Source of the DNA: Gaeumannomyces sp. JS-464
Lineage: Eukaryota > Ascomycota > Sordariomycetes > Magnaporthales > Magnaporthaceae
Direction of reading: 5' to 3'
Assembly: GCA_002197995.1 (NCBI GenBank)
Contig: NGZR01000001.1
Span: forward strand, 9,486,001 to 9,550,000
DNA: 64,000 nucleotides
The position numbers and the translations under genes were made by a program. Below are positions 22,465-34,899 of this stretch, piece after piece (positions within the stretch are counted from its first letter, which is position 1; each line of letters begins with the position of its first letter). The notes below the pieces were generated by a model that did no database searches, was not told the origin of the DNA, and saw only the letters and a program-made list of their open reading frames with translations.

Positions 22465-24480
22465 ATGTTTAGTTTTTTTTCCCTCGCGCTTTTTATAAGC
22501 TTTTATTCCGGTTTCGCGTTTTTTATAAAAACCTCCCATTTCGCGCCTTTTTTTTTTATTTTTATTTTTATAACGCCGTATATTATTTTTCCGCTTATAA
22601 TGTTAATAATTTCCCGCGATTTCGCATTTGTTTTTTTTTTCGTTTTGCGCTCGTTTTTTAATTATCGCGATTTTAGCTTCGTGTTTTTTAAACCCGCTTT
22701 TTTACGCTTTTACTCGTTTTTAGCCTTCCTTTACCGCTGTTATAGCTATTATTGCATTTAATTCCGGCGGTAATAACCTTTTGGGTTATTAGCTTAGCGA
22801 TTTAAACCTTTTTAATAAAGTAAATCCGTTTTACTCTTGTTAACCTGCCGTTATTAACCCGCTTTTACCCTAATACCGCCGCGATAAAAAGGATTTTAAC
22901 CGCCGTCGCGTAGCTAATACGGACGAGATTTTTAAAAATTCGAATAACGAAAAGTATGCAGCTTTTTTTATATTAAGTTTAAATGTAACAATTATTTTTC
23001 GAAAGTTAAAATTACGCGCTAAACGGTTTACGGTAAGCACCGTTTTGGTTAAGCTTGCGATCGTTACCGTTACGGCAAAAGCGAAGCTTGCGTTATTTTA
23101 AACAAAGCTTATACCTTTTCGCCGAATTTACGCCGTGCTTATCGCAATATGTTTGCTTTCACCGCGGGCGACGCGCATTATAAATATAAAAATGTTACTT
23201 TTTATAAAAATCGGCGTTCCGTTTTAACCCGGGAGTTTCTTTTTGCTTATTAACGTTAATAGCGAAAGTTAAACCGGGTTAACCAGGTTTAAGCTTAATA
23301 ACAAGTTTAATAAACGTTAGCTTTAGTTAAAACTTTGCTTTTCCCGGTATTTTTAAAACTTTTTCGCGGCGTAAACCTAATAATTAGCAAATGTAAAACT
23401 ATTTCGTTCGCGGTTTTTAATTTATCCACGTAAGTTACGCATTCGGCTTTTATCCTTATATTACGCGTTTTAATGTTAACTTTCGGCTAGCGTGTTAACG
23501 AAAAAGCCTCGCGTTGTTAAAAGGCGCAAATAAACCGTTTATTTTCCGCGGTCGATTTGTTTATTAAATCCATTTAAAGCGTTAATAAACGCCCCGCGCT
23601 TTTTGCGCGTTGCGTTATTTTGCCGGCCGCGGTACGCCCCGCGCTTTTTGCTAACCGTAACGTTATGGTATTTACGCCCCGGCTTTATAATCGCTCGTTA
23701 TTTTTAATTAATAATATTTTTTAAGTTTGCGATATTCGCTCGCGCCGGGGCTATCCCGCCGGCGAATAGCTACGTTGTAAAAATAATGCTGCTTGCGTTA
23801 TTATTATTATTAATTTAACTTACGGCGGCGAAACGGATTTAAACTATAAAAAGGGCGAGCTTTATAACGCTCGTGCTAGCCGTTGTTAAAAGCGTAACCT
23901 GGGTTCGTATTATTGTGGTAGCGTTTAAAGTTTTTGCTTTTATTTTTGCCGTAGCGGGCCGGCGTGCTCCTTTTGGTTAAAACCGGCGCGCTTTTTTTTT
24001 GCTTTATTCGGCGTTTAGGTTTAACGTTTTCGTATTTATTAAACATTAATGCGGGTTAGTTTTCTTTCGTAAACTTTTTTAGTATTAACGTTTTGCTTTT
24101 TTTCTTTTTTATTTCTTTTACCGCGTAATTTAGTTATGTTATTTTTAAGCGGTTTTTTTACGCTTTTTGCTGCTTTTATTACTTTTTAAACTTAGGCCGT
24201 TGTTTTTTAAGCGTTACCGTATTAACTTTCGAACTTTTTTAGCGCTATTATTTTAGTAAAGTTTTTTAAAAGTTATTAATTTGCTTTATTATAACCGGTT
24301 TAATTTACTAATGCTTGTTTTTTTCCCTTTTTTGCGTTTTAACAGTTAAAATCTTTTCCGTTAAAAATTCGTTTTAAAATTTCCCGTTTTTAGGAAATAA
24401 CATTAATATTAAACCGGGTCGCGTATTTATGTTTTTTTAACTTAAAAGCGGGTTGTTTACTATATGTTATATTAATTTTA
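22465..24480 (+). pseudogene. Antisense ORF in J, unknown product
   Basis: One plus-strand frame runs from 22465 to about 24480. The first 98 codons have no stop, and by hand 22981-23880 (300 codons) holds about 16, all TAA or TAG. Its middle reads as plausible protein with clustered Gln-to-stop codons and Cys/His-rich segments (CDRYRYGKSEAC near 23056). The minus strand, pol's sense, also gives a Lys/Asn/Gln-rich reading with roughly twice as many stops over the same 300 codons, so orientation is not settled. Position between pol and the 3' end matches the antisense frames of G, I and E. Confidence 0.42.
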
Positions 24481-24499
24481 CGTAAATGTTAAAGTAAAT

Positions 24500-26240
24500 G
24501 CCTTTTAATACGTTTACTATAATATTAAATAAGTTAAATACCGTTATTATTTCGAATTTATTTATTATTTAATTTAGCTTTTATTAAACCGATTTGTTTT
24601 TATATTGCGAAATAAAAGCCATATTTTATCGCTTATTTTAAACCTTTCCGCTAAGCGTTAAGATTTATTCGCGTTAGCCTTTTATTGTTATTAAACGTAT
24701 GCTATTACGGTTATGGTTTTTTTAAACCTTTTTTTAAATATGCTAAAAACGCCGCAATTCGCCTTTTTTCGCTTTTTGCTAATGCATTTATTATATATTC
24801 TTTTTAATACGGGGTTAATATCGAATCCTAATAGCAACCGGTTTAAATTAAAGCTTGTTACGGTGGAATTTCGGTTATTTAACGCTAATTAATAAACGTT
24901 TAAATAAAAAGCTTAATTTTTTTAAAAAAGAATGATAAAATAGCGCAAATAATGTTATATTTTTTAATTCGCCCGTTTTATATTTCCGTTCGTTTACGGG
25001 TAAAAAGCTGTTAATAAAATTGGTTTATACCGATTTAAAAATATAATTTTAATTACAAATCCCTTATTTAATTTAAACTTTTATCGGAAATAAATAATTA
25101 GGAAAGCCTCGAAATTTCCACTATATATTTCGAAACCGTTTTGCATATTTTTTAGCATTTATAATATGCATTGCTTTAAGTTAAACGTATTTTAATAATT
25201 TGTTCGTAATTACTATTAAATATTTCGGGTTTTTTTTCGTTTGCCGGTAATTCCGTTATAAAAGTCGATGGAAATGGTTTTTTAATATTAGTCCCGGTAT
25301 GGGAAAAGGGCGTAAAAAGCCTTATTTCGCTAGCTTAAAAGCCGGGACTTTCGGCAATGTCGCATTACGCATAAAGCGCGCACGTTTACATCCCTTTTTA
25401 ATAGTAATTACGGCATAATATTTTTAAACGTGTTTTTTTACCCGCGTATCCCACGATTAATAACGCGTACATTTTTTAAATTACTATAATGTTAATAGTT
25501 TTTATACAAGTAATTATAAACGTTTTTTTTATTGCAAAGCTTTTATGCGTTAATAGCGCAATTTATAATTTGTGCTTTCGTATTAACGGCTAGGGGAAAC
25601 CTTTATACATTTGCTTATATTATATTAAGTTTCGCTTTAATTACGGTTTTAACGTAGCGCTTTTTTTAAAGTTCCGCGATGCTTGCTTCGCGAAAAAGCG
25701 GTTTGCTAGCTAGTAAAATACCGGATTTTAAAACGGGCGTTTATCGCTTTTAATGCTATATTTCCAAGGTTTTTATTAAAATTAAGGTTATCGCGAAATA
25801 AGCTAGGCATAAACTGTTATTTTGCGGGGTTTTATCGATTTATTGTTTTTTTTATATAATCATCCGGGAAAATAACGTATTTTAATTTATATTGCAAATT
25901 ATAATCGAATTTTAATACCGTTTTCGCTTAACGTATTTATATTTTTAAAACTTCCCGAAATTTAAAAAATATTTTAAAGCTTTAGTTTGTTTAAATTAAA
26001 ATGGCTTTTGCACGTTTACGGGTTTTAATTTACGTTTAACGTAAACGATTACCGTTAAAATTTTTTTCGTGGATTGCGTAATTCCGCTAGCTATTTTTAA
26101 ATTTAGCTAAATGGAACGCGATTAAGCGCTAAATCCCGTTTTTACCGCGTTAAAAAGGCACCTTTTTAACGCGGTGTTCAAAAGTTTATTTTAACCTTCA
26201 TATTTAAATTGGGGTTTTTATTACGCTAATATTAGGGCTT
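24500..26240 (-). pseudogene. J integrase region remnant
   Basis: The zinc-binding/core linker reads KQGFLRPFPIP with an upstream Cys-containing segment near 25265-25400, equivalent to the GLLxPLPIP signature of gypsy integrases. The core downstream is too damaged to place the catalytic residues. The rest of the interval has no other recognisable gene. Confidence 0.65.
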
Positions 26241-27400
26241 ATATAAAAGCTATTTAAGCTTTTTTAAAAGCCGCGTCAATTTATTCGAACTAGTTAAACG
26301 GGGCTTTTTTTTTTAACGCTATTAATAACGCGGTAAATTAAAATATTGTTTAAAAAATTTCGGTAAAAGTTAGCAAAGCTTAAAAAGCTACGAAAACCTC
26401 GAAGTTTTTTTTAACGCTTTCCATTTTTAAATAGCGCGGACTTTTTCCGGCTTCGTTTAAATTTCTTTTTTGCTTTAATTATAAAGCCTAATATTTAACG
26501 TTTTATTGCGAATTTGCATTTATGTAAATTTAAATTTTAGCTTACTTTTGCGTAATGCTGAAAACTTTTCGGATTTTAACCATATAAGCTTTACGCGTGC
26601 CCGAAAAAAAAATTAACATATATTAAATATGCCAATACGTAATCGTTTAAATATTTCCTAACATGCTATTAATATAGCGTTAAAAGTAACGGGAGGTTTG
26701 CTAGCTTAAACGGATATACTAGCTATTTTAAATAGCCGAAGCTAATGCGAAAAGCCGTTAAATGCTCGTTTTTTTTGCTATCCGGATTTTATAAAAGCGG
26801 ATTTAACGTTTATTTTAATAAACCATTTCGCCCCGGTTAAAAATCGAAAGGTTTTTTTACTAATAGGAATAAGTAACGGTTTTATAGCGTAATCGCGTTA
26901 AACGCTTTATAATTTACATATAAACGTTAACTATTTATTAGTTTTTTTTACTATTAGCATTAGCGCTATTATTAAAAAAAGCTGGTTTAAATCCAGCTTT
27001 ATATAGTTTATTAAACGTAATTTAAATAGCTGGTTTTAAAGCATATTATATAGTTAGCCGTAAAATAATTCCGGTTTATTTCCGGTAATATTTATTTTAA
27101 ACCGAATATAATAATTTATAGTTTTTTAATACGGTAGTAAAGCTAATACTTTGCTTTTATTAAACAGGTTTGTAAAGTTTTGCAATTTTAAAAATAGTTT
27201 AAACGTGGTTGGTTTTTTTTCGTAATTATCGCGGTCGTTAATAAAATTCGCGTTATTTTTTTTAATAACGTGGCGGCGAACTCGTACTTTTAAATCGGGT
27301 TTCGTCGTCGTTTTTAAAACGCCGCTATAAAAACGCTGCCGATTATTACGCTTAATTGTTTGCCATTTTTAGCTAAACGCGTGATTTTTAAACCATTATG
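26241..27400 (-). pseudogene. J reverse transcriptase and connection remnant
   Basis: On the minus strand near 26340-26415 the frame reads LRGFRSFLSFANFYRNFL, the gypsy RT thumb/connection motif, followed by WFEQIDAAFKKAQIA-like sequence with Trp and Gln as stops. Near 26590-26720, YFQRYINSMLGN and a broken xYLDDMLIFS-like segment mark the palm, shifted in frame. Confidence 0.72.
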
Positions 27401-28959
27401 CTTTATGCTGCCCTTATTCGAAAAAAGCCCCCCGCCGCGTTTAATTCCACGCGGTTATGCTTTATTTATAGTAAGTTTAAAATGATATTTTTAACCATTC
27501 CCGGGATAACGTAAAACAAAGCGGGAAATACCTATTCGTTTAAATCCATTTCGCATTTAGCAATTTAACTAATTACTATCGATATGCGTTTTAAAATTAT
27601 GCCGAATTAACGTAACGTTCGGAGTTACAACCGTTCGATTTGATTTTTGCCGCGAAATTTTCGCTTATCGCCGCGTAACATTCGCAACCGGAATCCTTTT
27701 ATGCGTTTACGAATTTATCGGAATTAAACAATGCTAATACCAAAATAAAAGGCCATTTATGCTATATTTAATTTCTTTTAACTCGTTTTTTTTATTTTTA
27801 ATGTAAAATTTCCTAGTTATTAATTTATCCCGTTATTACAGCGCTTTTTCTTAATTAAAGCTTATGTTAAAAGCTATTCGTTTTCCGTATTAATCCTTAT
27901 CGTCGCCGCCCTCGATACCGTGGTAGTTTTAAAGCGGATCGCGTTTTAATAACGGCACGCCCGTTTTTTATGTTTTAATTACCGTAGTTTAAGCACGCCC
28001 CGGTTTCGCGTCGTTAGCGAAACACTTTTTAGGATACCTAAAACGCTTTAAATTTACGTGCCTTTTATCCCCCGCTTCCTTTAAAATTGGTATTAACTAC
28101 GTTTACACCCGTTATAAATGTATCCCCCGCTTTATTTACGGCTCGGTATGCGGCGTAAAAAGTAAGTGTTTTTTTTTGTTTAATTTATTATTTATATCGA
28201 TCGCTTTTAACGTTTAAGCGATACGCTTATATGTGTTTACCATACCGTTATATATAAATTGCTGCTTTTCGTTTAAAATTGCAATTAGTCGGATTTTATT
28301 TAAAATGCGTAAACGAAAGTAGTTAATTTTAATTTCGTTTACTTATGCAATACTTTTAACCGTTATTAGCAAAATTTTAAATTTCGTAATAAAAATAGCA
28401 AACGTTTAGCCCGGTTTTATTTTAAACATTTCCAATTTCGATAAAGTTTTAACCTTTTTATATAAGTTGTTAAAAATAAAAGCGAAGTGGTTAAAAAATT
28501 GCAATGGGTTATATTCGCTATAAAGCCCCCCGGTTTCGTAGTATAAGCGTACCACTTTTTAATTAGTTTAGGTTAAAAAAGCTTAAATATACTCGTAGTA
28601 ATCGCGTAAATTTTTAATAAATTTCGCATTTCGAGTTATTTTATATTCGATCGCGTTTCGTTATACGTTAAAGTTTTACCTATTACCGTCGTAAAATAGG
28701 GGGTTTTTAAATGGTTTTCGTTTAAAAAACGAAAGCAAAACGTTTGCGAGTTTAAACTAAGCGTTTTATATTTCGATAATGCGGTTTTATTCGTTACGTT
28801 ATTCGATAAATATTTTATTAATATCGTTTTAAAACTTAGCTAGTTTTTTTTCGAACGCGGCAAAGCGTTTTTATAATTCCGTAATAGTAATTGCTAAGTT
28901 TAAATGGTTGTAAAAGGTTAAAGCTAAAATTGCGGCGTTTTTTAGTAAAAGTGGATAAA
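27401..28959 (-). other. J gag and protease region, unreadable
   Basis: By position this is gag and leader of J. I see no zinc knuckle or protease motif on the minus strand and no convincing plus-strand gene. Confidence 0.4.
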
Positions 28960-29194
28960 TGTTAATAAAATTATAATCCCGCGTTTGGGAAAAAATCTTA
29001 CAAAAATGTAATAAGCTAAGCTAATAAGTGGTGGCTAATAAAAGCTTAAATAATGTTATTTTGTAAAATGAAAAGAAATAGGAAAGAAAAAAGTCGGTTT
29101 AATCCAAAAAGCTGTTCCTAATTATATATGTATAAAAAGGCTTAAAGGTAACTTTTAAGCCTTTTACCCGTGCTATTAGCACGAAATTATAACA
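28960..29194 (-). repeat. Probable J 5' LTR (about 235 bp)
   Basis: Bounded by TGTTAATAAAATTATAAT and GAAATTATAACA, consistent with TG...CA ends. No second copy is in the window, so the boundaries are inferred from end sequence and from the start of LINE-2 homology at 29195. It contains a perfect 12-bp hairpin at 29135-29165. Confidence 0.5.
29135..29165. terminator. 12-bp hairpin in J LTR
   Basis: AAAAGGCTTAAA (29135-29146) and its exact reverse complement (29154-29165) flank a 7-base loop. A perfect stem survives in RIP-mutated DNA. It may act in RNA 3' end formation of the element; function not shown. Confidence 0.4.
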
Positions 29195-30575
29195 AAGGCT
29201 TACTTATTCGATAAAAGGGCTACCGGCGCATTTGGTATATAAAGCAATTATAACGGTTGTTATTTTAATAGCATTATACGGGGTTAAAATATAATATAAA
29301 AGCAAAATTAAACCACACTTATATAAGCTTACACAGTAATAATATATCCGTTAAAGCCATTTAATCGAACGGGTTAATAAAGTTTTAATTGCGTCCTTTT
29401 AAGCAGTGGTATTAATATAAAAAACCATACCGATAAAAGCTTTGCATTACGAATCCGGCATTTTAAACGTTAAAACGCTTTTAAAACAAATCCGCTTTCG
29501 TTTTGCAGCTCGCATTAACACGGTTTTAAAAGTTCACCTCCTAACCGTAGCGGTTAAACCGACGCTTAACGCTTAAAAGCTTAAAGTGGGTTTGCCTGGG
29601 AAGTAAACGACCTATTTATAAAAAACAGCCGGACTTTTTCCGGTTTGCATTCGCCCGGCTTACCTTTTTTATAAATATATAAGGTTTACGATGGTTATAT
29701 AAAAAAGCAAACAGCCGCTAAAGCATTTTTAACGTGGTTTAGCACTTTTTCCTTTACCGACGTTATAATATATAACGATAAGTTTAAAACGGAAAACGGA
29801 ACAGTTAAATACGGTTGGGTAATATATTAAGCCGGTTAACGCAAACTTTTTAAGCACGGTAAGCTGGCGCACTTTGTTAAAATATTCGACGGCGAGTTGG
29901 AAAAGGCTCGAATAGGCTTTCGCAAAGCCATTTGGAATTTTTGCAACTGCATTTACTATTTATATTTCGATAACACTTTAACGGCTAACGGCTTTTTAAA
30001 TACGGCTTTTAATAGTTCGCAAAGGGCTTTTAAAAAGGTTTATTACTTTATAAAAAAACACCGGGTATACGTTCGCTAATCCCCGGTTATATAAAAATCC
30101 CCGGGAACGAAAAAGCTAATACCAAAGCGAAGCTAAGTACGGCCCTCCTGATACTTTAACACGTTAAACTAATAGTGGCAAGCGTTAAAGCTTTAGCCCG
30201 GAAAATGGCCCGGGACGCCCGAATCGCTTAGTTCGAAAACAACTTCCCGGAACGATATAAAGTTATAAGCTTTCCGCTAATACCACAGCGCTTACTAAAC
30301 GTTTTGCAATTGCACCGGAAAGTATTACAACGGTTAATAGCCGCATGTATAAACCACGGGGATTTCCATTAATACTACCGAAAATTTAAGCACGAGGACG
30401 ATAACCCGTGCCGTTATGGAAAAAACAAATCTCCTTTCCACCCCGCATTTTGCAAACTGGCTAAAACTACGGAAAATAAATGGCCTATAGCGGACCCCGT
30501 TTCGACTTTCGACAAGCCCGGGTATTAAAAACGGCTGTTATAAAAGCTCCTTTTTTTACTCGTTCGTTAAAGCCG
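29195..30575 (+). pseudogene. LINE-2, RT tail to RNase H and C-terminal domain
   Basis: Aligns with LINE-1 from about position 1590 to 2970. RNase H shows VIIYNDKFKTENG near 29766 (the family's SDG reads as NDK), then IFDGELEKA near 29884; 29897-30079 is open for 60 codons. The Cys-rich tail reads CRYGKNKSPFHPAFC near 30410-30455, one Cys becoming Tyr. It starts in mid-ORF because J abuts it and stops at 30575 where I is inserted; the remainder is at 38602. Confidence 0.88.
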
Positions 30576-30754
30576 TATTACAATGCAACACCTAAATGCT
30601 AGGAAAAAGCTTGTTATTACGCGAAAAAGGAAAGGAAAAAACTCCTATTTATCTAATAGCGAAAGGCCGTATATATACAAGCTAAATGGTAGCTAAGGAT
30701 CGCTTTATAACATTAGGTAATGGCTAAGTGGTAGCTAAAAATCGCTCCGTAACA
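30576..30754 (-). repeat. I 3' LTR (179 bp)
   Basis: On the minus strand it begins TGTTACGGAGCG and ends GCATTGTAATA (ancestrally CA). Matches 38417-38596 end to end. Just right of it the plus strand has ATACCCCTATTT, whose complement is a purine-rich tract in the right place for priming. Confidence 0.92.
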
Positions 30755-30862
30755 ATACCCCTATTTAAACCCGCAATTGTTTTTAACTGCAAACTAAGGT
30801 TAATATTCGTATGTTATTTTACTAGCGGGTAATTGTCAAATCGTCGTTAAATTGCCGTAATT

Positions 30863-32998
30863 TTGCTAATAGTCCCGTGCTTTCGTATATGCCCCGCCTT
30901 GTCGGGGCGCGGTATGCTTGTGCGCGTTATGCCCGTTTCGTTACCCCTTTTTCACCTCCGTTTACCACCCGTTAGGTCGCTTTTTTCTTCCTTATTACGG
31001 CGCCGCGCGCGCGGCGTGGTTACCTCGCCGGTTTTTTATCTTTTTATCCGGCGCTAACGCGTCGCTTCGCTCGTATTCCATTTGCTTTTTTTTGGCTTTT
31101 CCTTTTTTCCTCGCCGTCCTTTGGCAACGTACCGCGACATTTTACAATACTATAACTTTTTATGTTTAAAAAACATCGTCGCGTTATCGCTTTGCTTTAT
31201 TCCCGCCGTTTTTTATCCTTTTTTTTACTTGCTTTATAACATTTCCCGTTTTTTTATTTCGAAATTTCGCGTTTCGCCGGTTTTTCGCCGTCGCCGTAAT
31301 AGCGCTAATTTACTTTCGTCCCGGCGATGTTATCGGTCGCGCTACGGCTTTTACCGTCCGCATTTGCATTTATTACTTACGCACCGCGCTTTAACGCATA
31401 AAGCTTTTAATTATCGCTCGCGCCCCGCCGTTATTCGACCAAATGTTTGTTATTATCCAGTTTTCGTGCCATTTCGGTAATGGTCGTTGTTTTAACTAGT
31501 AATCGGATTTATGCGATTAGTGTAACGACCGTAATAAGCTTATAATAGCGTAAATATTTCCCCGTTTTATCCTCGCTTATCGTTTATTAATTGGTCGTTA
31601 TTTAACCGTTAGCGTTTTTGCGTAGCGACTTTAATAACCTCGTCGTTTTTTGGGCTTTTAGCAAATCGTTTTTTTCGTCGTGCCTTTTTTTATAACGTGG
31701 AATTTAACCAGTGGGAGGTTAGCGAGCATGTGGATAACGACGCTTTATAATAGGTTAACCCGGCCGATTACCCGTTATTCGAATTGCAGCTTATCCAAAC
31801 CGTTTTTATATCGATATATAAGCTTTTTAATGGTTTTATTCGCGCGAATACGCAAAATAATAAATAACGCGGCGCTAAAAGCTTAAAAAAAAGTCGTAAT
31901 GTAAATATAACGCCGGTTATTTACTATTTAATTATTATTGCTAACCGTTTATCCGTTTATAATAAAAGCGTATCGAGCGTAAGCTAGCGGCCGCGCGTAT
32001 TAAAGCTTAAAAGTTGGCGAATTCCTTTATTACGTTAAAAAATCGTTAAAAGCTCCGTTAAAAATGGATATTTTTGCGTTAAATAAACGCGTTATTATTG
32101 TAAACGCGACGTTACCCGTTGGATTAACCGCGAGCTAACGTTATATTTATGCAACTTCGCATTTGTAATACCAATAACGGGAGTCGCATTTAGGGCTTTA
32201 CGCGCCGTTAATTCGTTAATTACATTATCGGCCGCTTTATTAGCTAGTAAAAAAAAACGTACGTCGTTTCCCTTTTACGCGCGAACGGTCGTTCGTTATC
32301 GCGGCATTTGGCGCGGCTTTCGTTATTAAGTTATAAATAATTATTACGACCATATTATTAAATATTATAGCGAAAAAGTTCGGGGTTTAATTATTAACCT
32401 CCCGCTTATATATCGTTAGGAGTTTTAAAACGAAAGCGTGGTTTATAATTTTTTCGTTAAGCCCGAAGCGAAATTTAACGTTTCCATATCGAATTCGGAA
32501 GGCGACGTTAGCGATTAAGCGTTATTTGGCGGTTTTTCCGATAATAATAGTAATAACGGTAGCAATAGTAATGCTAAAAGTGGTGGCAATAATGGTTCGC
32601 CGCTTTTAAATGGTAATAACGATATCGGTTTTTAGGTTGGTAATTTAAATAACGATAGTAACGTTATTAGTGCGGGTTGGGGCGTGGAATAATTTTAGCG
32701 TTATTATATCGTAATAATGGTTTTGCGTTTTAATATCGTTTTTATTCCGCCGGCTTTTTATTATTTAAGCCCTTTTCGTGCGGTTATACGATTAAAATTA
32801 AATATTAAATCGCGTTGTTTTTATAGTTGCTATCCGCCCCGCTATTATTATCGCTTCGGTTTTCCGCGTGGTTTCCGGGGTAGCGCTTTTTATTTAACGC
32901 GTTACGCGAAACCGGCTGTTCGCTAAGCTTATACTGCTTTTACTACGGGGGGTCGCTACCATATCGGGGGGCTTGGCTTGCCCGGGTGGCGTTTATAA
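30863..32998 (+). pseudogene. Antisense ORF in I, unknown product, about 700 codons
   Basis: A single plus-strand frame spans the whole interval with about 22 stops, all TAA or TAG, roughly 3 percent, well below the density of stops in neighbouring broken pol frames. It has Ser/Arg/Leu-rich N-terminal parts, a segment NQWEVSEHVDNDAL near 31707-31748, a Cys-containing part (YFCVKQTRYYCKR near 32070), a stretch RGIWRGFRYQVINNYYDHII near 32300-32360, an Asn/Ser/Gly-rich linker near 32540-32620, and a Tyr/Arg-rich tail. It ends at TAA 32996-32998, overlapping pol's end tail-to-tail. No family recognised; could be captured host sequence or an element-specific gene. First clear ATG not determined. 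Confidence 0.6.
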
Positions 32999-34700
32999 AA
33001 GTTTTGTATTTTTTCGTTCGCCTTTTTTAAAAACCGTGCTAATTTCCACGTAAGCTTATGCGGCGTAGCCCATTTTATTTTATATTTTAGTGTTTCGGGT
33101 ATTTTTTTAAAGTTTAAAATCGCGTTAAAGTGCTATTCCCTCGCTGGGTTTTCGTCGCCCTAATTTGGATATTCTGTTAATATTACGCTATCCGCCCGCC
33201 CCGCGTACTGCCGGTTTATTTACTCCTATTTTCGCAAGCCCGGTTTTTCCTTTACTATTAGCGATATATAAAAAATAGGGAAAATTTTGTATTCCGCCGG
33301 CAAATTAACAGTAAAAGCGCGTGGATACACTTTAATTACGTAAAACGGTCCTACTTATTTATCGCTAAATTTCGGCGTAAAGCGGGATATCGTTATGTAT
33401 TTCGTATTTACTTAAACCAAATCGTTTATTTTAAATGTTTTTACGTTTTAACGATAGCGGTTCGTTATTTCCTCGTAGCGTTTTTTAAATGCCTCCGCTA
33501 ATATTTTAACAAATTCGAAAAAATTTTCGATACGGTTTATAACGGTAATAACGTTATGGATTTTACGCTAAATCGCTGGTATTTCCGCTTTCGTTTTGCT
33601 TCGATTTTAGCTTTATGCTTATATGTGGGTGCTATTTGTAATTAGCGAAAAATGGTATAACGTATATGGTTTTTAACACCTGGTTATTATTAGCGAATTT
33701 TTTTAAAAGCAATTAATCGATTTAATCGTTTTGGTAAAATAAGTAAAATGTTTAAAGGTATTATTCCATATACGCGTTAATTATTTCGGTTTATCCGTTG
33801 GATTTCGGGTAATGCGATAACGATATGCGAAAGGTAACGCCGAAACGTCGCGATAGTTTTTTCCAAAATGCCGAAACGAATTGCGTGCCTTTATTAAAAA
33901 CGATGGTATTTGGTATGCCGTAATAGCGATATATTAACGTAATAAAAGCGTTAATAAGGCAACCCGCATTTGTTATACCAATTGGAATGTAATATTTTAT
34001 TTTCGTTAAACGGTTTACCATTATTAAAACGTTTTCGTATTCGATCCCGTTCCGCTCGCATTTTGGTAATAGTTTAACGAAATCCATCGAAATGTTCGTT
34101 TACGGCCGAAATGGTATTAGCAGCGGTTTTAATAATCCGTTTAGCGAACTTTTTCCTCCTTTTACCATTTTGCATAAGTAATAGCCTTAAATAAAAATGC
34201 TAACGTTTCGTTACAAACCTGGCCACGTATAAGTTTTTTATATAAAGTCGTATATTTTCGTTTTACCAGGATGCCTTTTTAACGGTAAGCTATATGTTCG
34301 GTGTAGGATTTGCAATTTTAAAGCGTTATTAAACGGGATTTATAATCGGTTCCCGATATAAATACGCCCGCGGATTGTTAAGCAATCGGCTTTAGCAATT
34401 TTATATTTCCGGACGAAATGCGGGAATTGTTTAGTTATTAGGCTTTGTAATATTTCTAATATCGTTTAAGTTATTTCGCATTTCCCGTAAGCATTATCGA
34501 TTAGCGTGTTAATAGGTTTTAATATATCCAATTGGTAAAATGCTATGTGTTATAAAAATGTTAGTATATCGTCGTTTTGCTAATGCTTTAATTGCTAAAC
34601 ACTTTTTAAAAGTAACGTTTTTTGGCGTAATGCGATCCTATCGTTTATTATATCGCGTATATTCGCTAATCGAACGCCCGGTAATCGGGAAAATGCATTT
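32956..34700 (-). pseudogene. I integrase remnant
   Basis: Zinc-binding/linker region near 34100-34330 (HPGKTKIYDFI, then LLKPLLIPFRP). The core 34087-33791 is open for 98 codons and reads MDFVKLLP, VLIMVNRLTKIKYYIPI, RYYGIPNTIVFNKGTQF and SLSHYPKSNG. Where the family has SDRG, it reads FNKG, so the second catalytic Asp is lost. The C-terminus ends with HPGKPSPPIW and a stop at 32956-32958. Confidence 0.9.
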
Positions 34701-34899
34701 GGCATAACTGTTAATTTTCCTAGTTTATAAATAATTTGGAACCTAAAATCGCTAAGGAATTTTAACTATCGGACTTATCGCTAGTTTAAAAGTTTAATAA
34801 TTGCGAAATATTGGAGGTTTTTGTAATTTAACCAAACTTCCACTAATTATTCGGCGTTTTAAAGCTCGGGGCGTTATTTTTTAAAGGTTTTAATTATAA

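Larger units (their letters stand above)
22233..29194 (-). mobile_element. Element J: Ty3/gypsy retrotransposon on the minus strand, left end missing
   Basis: Minus-strand reading from right to left gives an LTR, a gag-sized region, RT, integrase linker, and a long non-pol tail. The 3' LTR is not found after F's LTR, so F apparently inserted into J and the left end lies outside the window. On the right, LINE-2 sequence begins in mid-ORF directly after J's LTR, suggesting J inserted into LINE-2. Confidence 0.75.
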
